Positions 53,056-60,098 of a stretch of DNA of 64,000 bases are shown piece after piece. The DNA is from Chitinophaga cymbidii (GTDB taxonomy: Bacteria > Bacteroidota > Bacteroidia > Chitinophagales > Chitinophagaceae), in NCBI RefSeq assembly GCF_007992715.1, contig NZ_BKAU01000001.1:310001-374000 (forward strand), written 5' to 3'. Both the position numbers and the translations under genes were made by a program. Every line of letters starts with the position of its first letter. The first letter of the stretch is position 1. The notes beneath the pieces were generated by a model. That model ran no database searches and was not told the origin of the DNA. It saw only the letters and a program-made list of their open reading frames with translations.

Positions 53056-53086
53056 AGGTTGGGTGCACTAGCCCTGCATCCAACCT
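53056..53086 (-). promoter_or_regulatory. Stable hairpin in the leader of the STN-type susC
   Basis: AGGTTGGGTGCA and TGCATCCAACCT form a 12-bp stem (one G-T wobble) with a seven-base loop, 43 bp upstream of the start at 53013. No T-run follows on the minus strand, so a leader structure or attenuator is more likely than a fecR terminator. Confidence 0.5.
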
Positions 53087-53179
53087 TCATTTCCCCCTCG
53101 CTTGCGCATTATGGAGCGCTCACATTCATAGATCATCAGGATTTTTTTTCATGGCAGAATTTTAAAGGTGAATAAATAA

Positions 53180-54163
53180 TTAGCATCCATTTCCGGAGAG
53201 CGCTATTGTTGTGCCCTCTCTTTTGATTTTGGTTTGTGTCAGTGTAGTAATGATCTTGAGAATATCTTCCAGCGATTCATGCTCGAACTCGCCGTTGAAA
53301 CGGCAATTTGCAAGCTGCTTGTTGACCAGTACGATGTTTACGCCATACCGGAATGACAATCTCTCTACAACTTCCGCCAGCGGCGTATCTTCGAAGATGA
53401 GCTTGCCTTCGCTCCAGGCGATGGACTGTTCCGGCCTTTCCACCACGGAGGTGGTCATTTCCGCGGTAGTGGTATTGAAAGAAACACGTTGCTTCGGCAG
53501 CAGGGTGACCTCCTTGCGGGAAAGCGTATCCATCACCGCCACTTTCCCCGTGAGCACCGTGATGGTGAATTGTTGCGCCAGCTTATAGGCCATTACATTA
53601 AAGGTGGTGCCCAGCACCGTGGTATTCAGACCGCCGGCGTGGATGATGAAGGGTCTGGACGGGTCGGGCGTTACATCAAAGAAGGCTTCTCCTTCCAGGG
53701 TGATCTCGCGGGTACTGCCTGCAAACCGCTCCGGGTAAGTCAGCGTACTGCCGGCGTTGAGGGTGATGGAAGAATGATCCGGCAAAACGACCCGCTGTGT
53801 TTCATTAAAAGGCACTTTCACCTGTACATTGGCTACAACGGCGGTACTGCGCTGGCTGAGCAGGTAATAAACGGCGGCGGACATGACCAGCAGGCCGGTG
53901 AACATGGCCGCTACGCGCAGCGCCTTCCTGATGAAGGAACGGCGGGGGATCCTCTCTTCCAGGGTTGCGCGGTATGCGATCTGTGCGATCTTCTCCGATC
54001 TCGCGGGTTCCTCCATGGCGGGGGCCGCATCGTTCCAATGCTCGTCCATGAACCGGTCGAGCCAGTCTTCCGGCTGGTTTTCCAGCCATTGCAATACCTG
54101 CTCGCGTTCAGCGTCAGTCACTTCCCCCTTTAAAAATCTGCTTAATAATTGATGGTCTATCAT
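53180..54163 (-). CDS. FecR-family anti-sigma factor
   Basis: 327-aa single-pass inner-membrane protein. Residues 1-75 form the cytosolic sigma-binding helical region (LLSRFLKGEVTDAEREQVLQWLENQ). A membrane helix spans about 82-103. A FecR domain follows (VKVPFNETQRVVLPDHSSITLNAGSTLTYPERF, EGEAFFDVTPDPSRPFIIHAGGLNTTVLGTTFNVMAYK), then a C-terminal DUF4974-like STN partner domain (LIFEDTPLAEVVERLSFRYGVNIVL). It receives the signal from the STN-type SusC encoded 166 bp downstream. Unusually, the cognate sigma gene is divergent, separated by 107 bp. Confidence 0.93.
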   Translation of the reverse strand: MIDHQLLSRFLKGEVTDAEREQVLQWLENQPEDWLDRFMDEHWNDAAPAMEEPARSEKIAQIAYRATLEERIPRRSFIRKALRVAAMFTGLLVMSAAVYYLLSQRSTAVVANVQVKVPFNETQRVVLPDHSSITLNAGSTLTYPERFAGSTREITLEGEAFFDVTPDPSRPFIIHAGGLNTTVLGTTFNVMAYKLAQQFTITVLTGKVAVMDTLSRKEVTLLPKQRVSFNTTTAEMTTSVVERPEQSIAWSEGKLIFEDTPLAEVVERLSFRYGVNIVLVNKQLANCRFNGEFEHESLEDILKIITTLTQTKIKREGTTIALSGNGC

Positions 54164-54257
54164 AATATATTGATCCCCCGTCCATTTAAAACACGTTTTT
54201 TTGAAATTCTACCTATACAAGCTTTCATTTCTTAACATTTCCTTAACTTTAGCTGCG

Positions 54258-54265
54258 TAGATTTG
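54258..54265 (+). promoter_or_regulatory. Candidate -7 box directly before the ECF sigma gene
   Basis: TAGATTTG matches TAnnTTTG exactly and ends 5 bp before the ATG, implying a leaderless or nearly leaderless message. No TTG is seen at the -33 position, so this may be chance or an alternative-sigma promoter. Confidence 0.3.
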
Positions 54266-54270
54266 TCTAA

Positions 54271-54801
54271 ATGATGCAGATCCGTAACATATCGCAAGAG
54301 AGGTTCAGGGTAATCGTGGAAGATACCTTCGACCGGCTGTATGCATCATTATCTTTGTTGTGCAGGGACAGGCAGCAGTGTGAGGACATCATGCAGGAGG
54401 CTTATATCCGGCTCTGGAAGAACATGGAGCAGGTGAAGGACGATCATGCGGTGCTGGCCCTGCTGAAATGTTACGCCAGGAATATTTTCCTCGACGAAGT
54501 GCGCAAGGCCGCGCGCAGGCAAACGTCGCTGTCGCTCGACGCGGCGGAACCGGTAGCGGATGTTCCGGAGAATTACATCGAGAACCGCGAACTGCATACC
54601 GCGATACAAACGGCGATCAACAAGCTGCCCCGCCAGCAGCAGATCATCTTCCGCCTGCACAAGGAACACGCCATGAGCTACAAGCAGATCTCCGCGGAAA
54701 TGAATATCGGCACCGGCACGATAGAAGTGCAGATGAACAGGGCACTGAAATCATTGAAAAATAATCTCGCGCATTTGCAGCCGCGGCGGGAGGAGGTGTA
54801 G
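54271..54801 (+). CDS. ECF-type RNA polymerase sigma factor
   Basis: 176 aa of the Bacteroidota FecI-like group. Region 2 is at about 15-85 (YASLSLLCRDRQQCEDIMQEAYIRLWKNM, LLKCYARNIFLDEVRKAARRQ) and region 4 at about 110-170 (LPRQQQIIFRLHKEHAMSYKQISAEMNIGTGTIEVQMNRALKSLKNNL). ATGATG gives two start options; the first is annotated. Divergent from fecR across a 107-bp shared promoter region, so anti-sigma and sigma levels could be set separately. It probably drives the SusCD-DUF5017 operon at 53013-47065. Confidence 0.94.
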   Translation: MMQIRNISQERFRVIVEDTFDRLYASLSLLCRDRQQCEDIMQEAYIRLWKNMEQVKDDHAVLALLKCYARNIFLDEVRKAARRQTSLSLDAAEPVADVPENYIENRELHTAIQTAINKLPRQQQIIFRLHKEHAMSYKQISAEMNIGTGTIEVQMNRALKSLKNNLAHLQPRREEV

Positions 54802-54868
54802 GGCCGGACCAGGTTCGCGTGATAAAGTAGCTTTGCTTACCTTTAAGTGGCTACAAAAAGGTCAGATC

Positions 54869-55528
54869 ATGCGATACAAACTGGAAAAACCTGTTCATGG
54901 CGCTATTGGCATGGAGAAATACCAGTGCACCATAGAATGGCGCAACGGTACTTTCATTACGGACGAACCGGCCACTTCCGGCGGCAAGGATACCGGTCCG
55001 GACCCATTCACGCTCCTTATTTCGTCACTGGCTTCCTGCACGTTGGTTACCCTGCGCATGTACATCGACCGGAAGGGTTGGGATATTCCGCAGATCACGG
55101 TGAATGCCAACTTTTACCAGGAGGAAAAAGACGGCAAGATCATCACCATCTTTGACAGGGATATTTCCTTCGCCAGCCCCCTCAGCGAAGAGCAACGGGC
55201 GCGGCTGCTGGACATAGCGAAAGCCTGTCCGGTTTCCCGCATACTGGAAGGGGATATTCAGCTGCGGACTTACCTGTTCCGCGAGGAGGACGTGCAAAAG
55301 AAGGTGCTGTACAGCAACGGTGAGGTAACGGTGGTGTGGAAGCCTGAATTCTGCAAGCATTCCGCGCGGTGTGTTTCGCAGCTGCCGGAGGTGTTCAATG
55401 TGAACGCGAAGCCGTGGATAGATGTGAACGGGGCTTCCACGGAGCGGATCGTGGAGCAGGTGAAGCGGTGCCCGTCGGGGGCGTTGCGGTATTTTTATGA
55501 TGGGAAGGGGGAAGATGGTATTTTTTAG
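54869..55528 (+). CDS. OsmC-family protein fused to a small Fe-S domain
   Basis: 219 aa from the ATG at 54869 (MRYKLEKPVHG); the frame extends to 54833. Residues 1-138 are an OsmC fold with two redox cysteines at the expected places: C57 in SSLASCTLV and C120 in IAKACPVS, suggesting thiol-dependent peroxide reduction. Residues 145-215 match the divergent single-cluster ferredoxin-like domain: C162 and C168 in EFCKHSARCVS, and C201 in KRCPSGALRYF. The combination suggests peroxidatic chemistry fed by, or sensing, an iron-sulfur cluster. It follows the sigma gene by 67 bp on the same strand, but functional linkage is doubtful. Confidence 0.88.
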   Translation: MRYKLEKPVHGAIGMEKYQCTIEWRNGTFITDEPATSGGKDTGPDPFTLLISSLASCTLVTLRMYIDRKGWDIPQITVNANFYQEEKDGKIITIFDRDISFASPLSEEQRARLLDIAKACPVSRILEGDIQLRTYLFREEDVQKKVLYSNGEVTVVWKPEFCKHSARCVSQLPEVFNVNAKPWIDVNGASTERIVEQVKRCPSGALRYFYDGKGEDGIF

Positions 55529-55539
55529 CGTAAATATGT

Positions 55540-55547
55540 TAAATTTG
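55540..55547 (+). promoter_or_regulatory. -7 box of the toxin-antitoxin operon
   Basis: TAAATTTG matches TAnnTTTG exactly. Transcription would start near 55554, inside the left arm of the inverted repeat at 55550-55580. The -33 TTG is not seen at standard spacing. Confidence 0.5.
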
Positions 55548-55549
55548 AC

Positions 55550-55580
55550 ATAGATAATGGGATATTTTTCCATTATCTAT
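55550..55580. promoter_or_regulatory. Perfect 11-bp inverted repeat, candidate AbiEi operator
   Basis: ATAGATAATGG and CCATTATCTAT are exact reverse complements around a 9-nt spacer. The repeat overlaps the predicted transcription start of the pair. Known AbiEi antitoxins bind inverted repeats in their own promoter, so this is a likely operator. It could also fold as a terminator for the OsmC gene, though no T-run follows. Confidence 0.7.
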
Positions 55581-55597
55581 CTTAAAATTTACAAAAT

Positions 55598-56236
55598 ATG
55601 CGATTTGAGCAGTCAATACAACGCTTTGCCGGGCAGCCGCTCACCCAGCAAATACTAATGGAGGTGCTTAGCGAATATAACTGGCCGCATAATAAAGTCC
55701 GGGAACTGGAAAAGCAGCAGATGCTGACTCCAATAAAGAGAGGACTTTATATTACAGGGAAAGCTCTTAATTTACCACAGCCGCCGCTGGCATTACTCGC
55801 CAATCATCTTTATGGTCCAAGCTACGTTTCTCTTGAAGCGGCGTTAGCTCATTGGGGAATGATCCCTGAAAGGGTTTGGGCTATCGGATCAATTACCACC
55901 GGCTTGTCAAAAACATTTCATACATCTGTTGGCAGGTTCACTTATATCCACGCTGACCTGCCTTATTATAGCTTTGGCATCCAGCAGGTCAGGTTTTCTG
56001 ACTCACATACCGTCCTTATGGCATCGCGGGAAAAAGCACTTTGTGACAAAATAGTAACGACAAAAGGATTGCTTTTGCGCAGTATGCAACAAACTCGTGA
56101 ACTTTTAGAAAACGACCTGCGGATAGACCTTTCTGAATTAATGCGGCTCGACATCTCCGCAATAAAAAGTTGGCTTAGTGCTGCTCCCAAGAGAAACAGC
56201 CTGGAAATGCTAATTAAAACTTTGGAAAATCTATGA
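55598..56236 (+). CDS. AbiEi-family antitoxin (type IV toxin-antitoxin)
   Basis: 212 aa. N-terminal winged-helix part (about 10-60: QQILMEVLSEYNWPHNKVRELEKQQMLTPIKRGLYI), then the AbiEi C-terminal domain (LLANHLYGPSYVSLEAALAHWGMIPERVWAIGSIT, FTYIHADLPYYSFGIQQVRF, MASREKALCDKI). It should counter the toxin's nucleotidyltransferase activity and repress the operon. The stop overlaps the toxin start by four bases (ATGA). The sequence is visibly richer in A/T than the surrounding genes, suggesting recent acquisition. Confidence 0.9.
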   Translation: MRFEQSIQRFAGQPLTQQILMEVLSEYNWPHNKVRELEKQQMLTPIKRGLYITGKALNLPQPPLALLANHLYGPSYVSLEAALAHWGMIPERVWAIGSITTGLSKTFHTSVGRFTYIHADLPYYSFGIQQVRFSDSHTVLMASREKALCDKIVTTKGLLLRSMQQTRELLENDLRIDLSELMRLDISAIKSWLSAAPKRNSLEMLIKTLENL

Positions 56237-57087
56237 TCAAAGAGTGGATTGAAGAATATGGACCGGCGAACCTTGAACAAGCTGAGCAAGCATTAAGGGA
56301 GATTATGCAGGAAATTGCACTGGCTGGCCTTCAGCGTAGCGGTTTTTTTGAAGTAGCTGCATTTTATGGAGGCACTGCATTGCGTATTTTTCATGGGATA
56401 GACAGATTTTCTGAAGACCTGGACTTTTCTTTGCTGGAGTCCGATCCGGATTTTTCCCTTGCGCCTTATCTTAAAGGTATGCAGAAGGAATTTGCAGCGC
56501 TTGGGATGGAAATCAGTATTAAGGAGAAGATAAAAACAAGGCAATCTCAAATCGACTCCGCATTTTTGAAGCCGGACACTACCTGGCAGGAACTTACCCT
56601 AAAGGCCATCATTCCGCAGGAAGGATTGAATTACCTGCGTTCATCTATCAAGATCAAGCTGGAGGTTGATAAAAAACCTCCCCCGGGATTTACAACGGAA
56701 GAAAAACTATTGCTCAAGCCTTTCTCCTTCTACACAAAATGTTATGTGCTGCCTGATCTGTTTGCCGGGAAAATGCATGCTCTTTTGTTCAGAAAATGGA
56801 TTAATCGGGTAAAGGGCAGAGATTGGTATGATATGGAATGGTATATTAAAAAAGGCATACCTCTTCATCTGCCACATTTGGCGTTGAGAGCCCGGGATAG
56901 CGGTAACCGGGATCAGGCTGAAATGTCTGTCGAACAGTTTAAAGATTTGCTGCGTGCCAAAATTGATGCGGTATCAATGGATCAAATAAAGCAGGACGTT
57001 CTTCCTTTTATACGGGACGATAAGAAACTGAATATTTGGTCCTCCGCGTACTTCAAAGATCTTGTTGACAAAATAAAATATAAATAA
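56233..57087 (+). CDS. AbiEii/AbiGii-family nucleotidyltransferase toxin
   Basis: 284 aa. The nucleotidyltransferase motif is clear: YGGTALRIFHGIDRFSEDLDFSLL with G46-G47-T48 and the metal-binding D62/D64 pair. Later conserved segments include PFSFYTKCYVLPDLFAGKMHALLFRKW and KGRDWYDMEWYIKKG. Related toxins add nucleotides to tRNA 3' ends or otherwise block growth, giving abortive phage defence. Complete, in frame and translationally coupled to its antitoxin, so probably functional. Convergent with the lipoprotein operon, with a hairpin between. Confidence 0.9.
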   Translation: MIKEWIEEYGPANLEQAEQALREIMQEIALAGLQRSGFFEVAAFYGGTALRIFHGIDRFSEDLDFSLLESDPDFSLAPYLKGMQKEFAALGMEISIKEKIKTRQSQIDSAFLKPDTTWQELTLKAIIPQEGLNYLRSSIKIKLEVDKKPPPGFTTEEKLLLKPFSFYTKCYVLPDLFAGKMHALLFRKWINRVKGRDWYDMEWYIKKGIPLHLPHLALRARDSGNRDQAEMSVEQFKDLLRAKIDAVSMDQIKQDVLPFIRDDKKLNIWSSAYFKDLVDKIKYK

Positions 57088-57092
57088 GAAAA

Positions 57093-57120
57093 GCAGCTGG
57101 AGGACAAAACCGCCAGCTGC
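57093..57120 (-). terminator. Intrinsic terminator after the collagen-like lipoprotein gene
   Basis: GCAGCTGG and CCAGCTGC pair perfectly, extended by GG/CC across one mismatch, with loop ACAAAA. On the minus strand it is followed by TTTTCTTATTT. It separates the convergent toxin gene from the lipoprotein operon. Confidence 0.8.
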
Positions 57121-57170
57121 CTGGTATTCTAGCCCGACTATCAGATTAAATCGGAACTTTCCATCTGGTT

Positions 57171-57752
57171 TCAATCCTTCAACCCAAGATACGCCTGCAC
57201 TTCCTTATAATTCCCCCAGTTAACCGCTTTTGACGAACGGGCGGTCTGACCACCAGGGATCAGGATATACCGGTACTGAAATTGCTTCCCGTTAGCATCG
57301 GTAAAGGTGCTCATATCGAAGTTGGAAAACAGGTATATCTGTTCCGCAGAAAATGTAGTGGTAATGCTGAGGCCCCCTCCGAGATAAATATCAAAAAGAG
57401 GCAGCGGGTCTACCGTCATTTCGGCGGCTGTTCCCCAGTTGAAATAAACTTTTATCTCACCAGTAGATAATATCTCGTTCGTCAGTTTCGGGGCGTCCAT
57501 GAAGGCTTCAAAAGCGACCGTATCGCCGGCTTCATTTGTAACCGCGTCGTAGGTGACATCCAGCCAGTCTGAATAAATAACATTCGCAGTGCCGGGCTCA
57601 CCTTGCGGGCCGCCGGGGCCCGCGGGGCCGGCCGGACCGGGAGGGCCTTGTTCACCTTGCGGGCCGGTGTCGCCATCTTTGCTGCAGGATGAAACAAATA
57701 CTGCCGCAGCCAGTAGTAAAACGTATGAGATGCGGGTTGTAATCCTTTTCAT
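57171..57752 (-). CDS. Collagen-like lipoprotein
   Basis: 193 aa from the ATG at 57752; the frame runs to 57803 but overlaps the preceding gene. Lipoprotein signal with cysteine 23 (VFVSSC). Residues 27-56 are ten uninterrupted Gly-X-Y triplets (GDT GPQ GEQ GPP and so on), a short collagen-like stalk that would trimerise. The C-terminal domain of about 135 residues is beta-rich (VIYSDWLDVTYDAV, EIKVYFNWGTAAEMTVDPLPLFDIYLGGG, FQYRYILIPGGQTARS) and has no motif I recognise. Last gene of the import operon, 38 bp after the DUF4302 gene. Probably a surface-displayed binding head on a trimeric stalk. Confidence 0.82.
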   Translation of the reverse strand: MKRITTRISYVLLLAAAVFVSSCSKDGDTGPQGEQGPPGPAGPAGPGGPQGEPGTANVIYSDWLDVTYDAVTNEAGDTVAFEAFMDAPKLTNEILSTGEIKVYFNWGTAAEMTVDPLPLFDIYLGGGLSITTTFSAEQIYLFSNFDMSTFTDANGKQFQYRYILIPGGQTARSSKAVNWGNYKEVQAYLGLKD

Positions 57753-57790
57753 AAAACAAAATTGATTTTGGTTATTAAATAGGTTGTTAG

Positions 57791-59098
57791 TTACTCCGTC
57801 CATGAAATCCAGGTTTTAGCATCGCTCGCACTGACCATGTCGTAGCTGGCAGGGCTGGTCTGTACGAGGTAAAATCCACCGGGATCATTAAATTTTATAG
57901 CAGTATTGAGATAGGCATCTTCCGCATCAGGCGGGATATTGCCAAGACCTTGCAGATAGTCGAAGATGATTCTTCCATTTGAAGTAAATACCGGCGGTGT
58001 CCTGAAAGCAGCCCCGAAATTGAGGGACAAGCCGCCATTCTCAAGGAAAACATATCCTCCAAGATCAAAATCGGCACCGTACGCCGGCCAGAAAAGCAAA
58101 AAGTAAAAGTTGGGAAGGTCCCGGACGCCAAATGCATCGTCCACTCCATCCACATGAAAGCCGTTGAATGATATCCAGTAAGAACCAATAGAAGCCTGCG
58201 TTAGCCACCATCTTTGCGGCGCATCCAGGTCCACGTTCACCGGCGCATTCGCGCCCCGCATGCTGGCGGTTGAAGTGCCGTTCACCTGCGCGCGGAATGC
58301 GGTTGATGCGGCATCCCATGCAATGTTGGCGATAAAGTTAATAGTAGTGCTGCCGTCTGTGAGGGGTGTTTCCAGTGTGAGGCCGTCGCTGGTATAATAG
58401 TAATTGGTCGTATGCTGCTGTACGTTGCCGTTCGTGCCGATCCATGTAAAACGGATCGTTCTGGCGGTATGGTCCACCGTCATTTCATAGTTGCGTGTAC
58501 CGATCACCAGCCGTTTGAAATAATGAAGAATGTACTGGCTGAAGTATTCAAACTGCATCGCCTTTTTCCACTGGCCGTTCACCCAGTTCTGTTCATCCTG
58601 CTGCGTGGCTTTTGTCAAAGTCATTTTGCTGCCTTTGAAGCGGCCGGTGAGCCGGATGCTTTCCGCTGTCAGCGTATCGAGCGAAAACTCGAAATCCGAA
58701 TTCAATCCTTCTCCGTACGCGCCGCCATTTACGCTACCGTCGGGGTCCGCGAGGATGTGGATGTAGGAATAGGTGTCGAAGAGCAATGCGGGTTGCTGCA
58801 ATGCTTTGAGGCGGAAGCTGCTTTCTTTCCGTACGCCGGCGGTGGTGGAGTCGATATCCGCAAACATCTGCACCCTGTTGGCGTCGTTGAAGCTGAAATG
58901 AAAATGATATACCACGCTGTCGGCCGTTATCAGTTCTCCGTTCCAGCCGTATTGCGAACCGGCCAGCGCGGCCTGGTAGGCGGCGAGCGTTTCGTTGATC
59001 CGCTGGTCCGGCGACTTGTCAAAGATCGGGTCGTCGTCTTTCCGGCAGGCGGAGAGCGTGGTGATGACGGCGAGTATATATAATAGCGTTCTTTTCAT
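57791..59098 (-). CDS. DUF4302-family lipoprotein
   Basis: 435 aa with a lipoprotein signal (AVITTLSAC, cysteine 18). The start after the lipobox, SPDQRINETLAAYQAALAGSQYGWNGEL, and the following VYHFHFSFNDANRVQMFAD are characteristic of DUF4302 proteins, which occur in operons with SusC, SusD and a zinc metallohydrolase lipoprotein. The rest is beta-rich without catalytic residues that I can identify. It starts 6 bp after the metallohydrolase stop. Likely a surface binding or accessory component of the importer. Confidence 0.85.
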   Translation of the reverse strand: MKRTLLYILAVITTLSACRKDDDPIFDKSPDQRINETLAAYQAALAGSQYGWNGELITADSVVYHFHFSFNDANRVQMFADIDSTTAGVRKESSFRLKALQQPALLFDTYSYIHILADPDGSVNGGAYGEGLNSDFEFSLDTLTAESIRLTGRFKGSKMTLTKATQQDEQNWVNGQWKKAMQFEYFSQYILHYFKRLVIGTRNYEMTVDHTARTIRFTWIGTNGNVQQHTTNYYYTSDGLTLETPLTDGSTTINFIANIAWDAASTAFRAQVNGTSTASMRGANAPVNVDLDAPQRWWLTQASIGSYWISFNGFHVDGVDDAFGVRDLPNFYFLLFWPAYGADFDLGGYVFLENGGLSLNFGAAFRTPPVFTSNGRIIFDYLQGLGNIPPDAEDAYLNTAIKFNDPGGFYLVQTSPASYDMVSASDAKTWISWTE

Positions 59099-59104
59099 CT
59101 GTCG

Positions 59105-60004
59105 TTATTTTATCAATGCATTGATGGAGGCCCGGGTGCGCGCTTGCAGGCTGTAAAAATTGATGCCCCAGGTGTCGTTGAAATAGGCGACTACCATCGC
59201 TTCTTTCTGCCGGAGCTTTGCTTTCGCCTCTTCGGGCGTGGTGCCGTTCGGACCGGGCTGCGTGATACCGTTGATAATGTTTTCAAATCCTCCCCTGCCT
59301 TCCACCAGCATCATCGAGATCATTTCCACAAAATCCTCATCCGCGCGGGACATGGCGTAAGCAGTGATGAAACCGTCCCGACGGGCCGCATCGTCGGTCA
59401 CGTTGTTCCAGTTAGAGGTATAATCGCCTACGGATATACGTTTGTAATCTTCGGGATACATCACCGTCTGGTGCAGGATATGACCGAACTCGTGCTCGAT
59501 GGTGTGGAACATCATCTTCACATTGTTGGAATCACTGGGTACATAACCAGGCATGCCCTTGATGCGGAAGTCGTTCAGCACGTACAGCAATATGCGGCGG
59601 CCTCCTTCGGCGGTACCGAGGGTGATGGTGCCGTCTGTATTATAACTGGCGCTGCCTACCAGCACAAAGAACTTGGGACAATACCGCTTCATGAACAGCT
59701 CTCCCGCTTCCGCGATGTAATTATCGAGCCATACTTTTTTGATGGCACTCAATACGGGGATGATCTTTTCTTCTTTGGGCGGCACCAGCGTTCTGTTGAA
59801 ATCCAGCTCGCCCTGGTCCCATTTGTATTTGACGGATACGTTCAGCGGCGTGGTGAGGCTGTCCCTGATCCAGAAATCGATGGGACCGTGCACCCAGGTG
59901 TCGCCATCGAGGTCGATGTCGTCTACATTTCCCAGGGCGTCTTCCCTGTTGCAGGCCGCCAGTGTGCCGCAAAGCAGGAGGATCAATATGGTAAGATGTT
60001 TCAT
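59105..60004 (-). CDS. Substrate-import-associated zinc metallohydrolase lipoprotein
   Basis: 299 aa with lipobox LLCGTLAAC (cysteine 18). The zinc site HEFGHILH (171-178) fits HExxHxxH, preceded by a helix MMFHTIE. I recall a SusCD-associated lipoprotein family defined by this feature and always encoded beside SusC/SusD. A peptidase or other hydrolase on the cell surface that trims the substrate before import is the usual inference; nothing here says which bond is cut. Between susD (94-bp gap) and the DUF4302 gene (6-bp gap). Confidence 0.87.
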   Translation of the reverse strand: MKHLTILILLLCGTLAACNREDALGNVDDIDLDGDTWVHGPIDFWIRDSLTTPLNVSVKYKWDQGELDFNRTLVPPKEEKIIPVLSAIKKVWLDNYIAEAGELFMKRYCPKFFVLVGSASYNTDGTITLGTAEGGRRILLYVLNDFRIKGMPGYVPSDSNNVKMMFHTIEHEFGHILHQTVMYPEDYKRISVGDYTSNWNNVTDDAARRDGFITAYAMSRADEDFVEMISMMLVEGRGGFENIINGITQPGPNGTTPEEAKAKLRQKEAMVVAYFNDTWGINFYSLQARTRASINALIK

Positions 60005-60098
60005 CTGCTAATATCTGATTTTTTACGGGCCAGATGGAACCTCGCATTAACGTGGCCCTGGGTGACAAAATGTATTATGCTCGGTTTCATATGCATGA

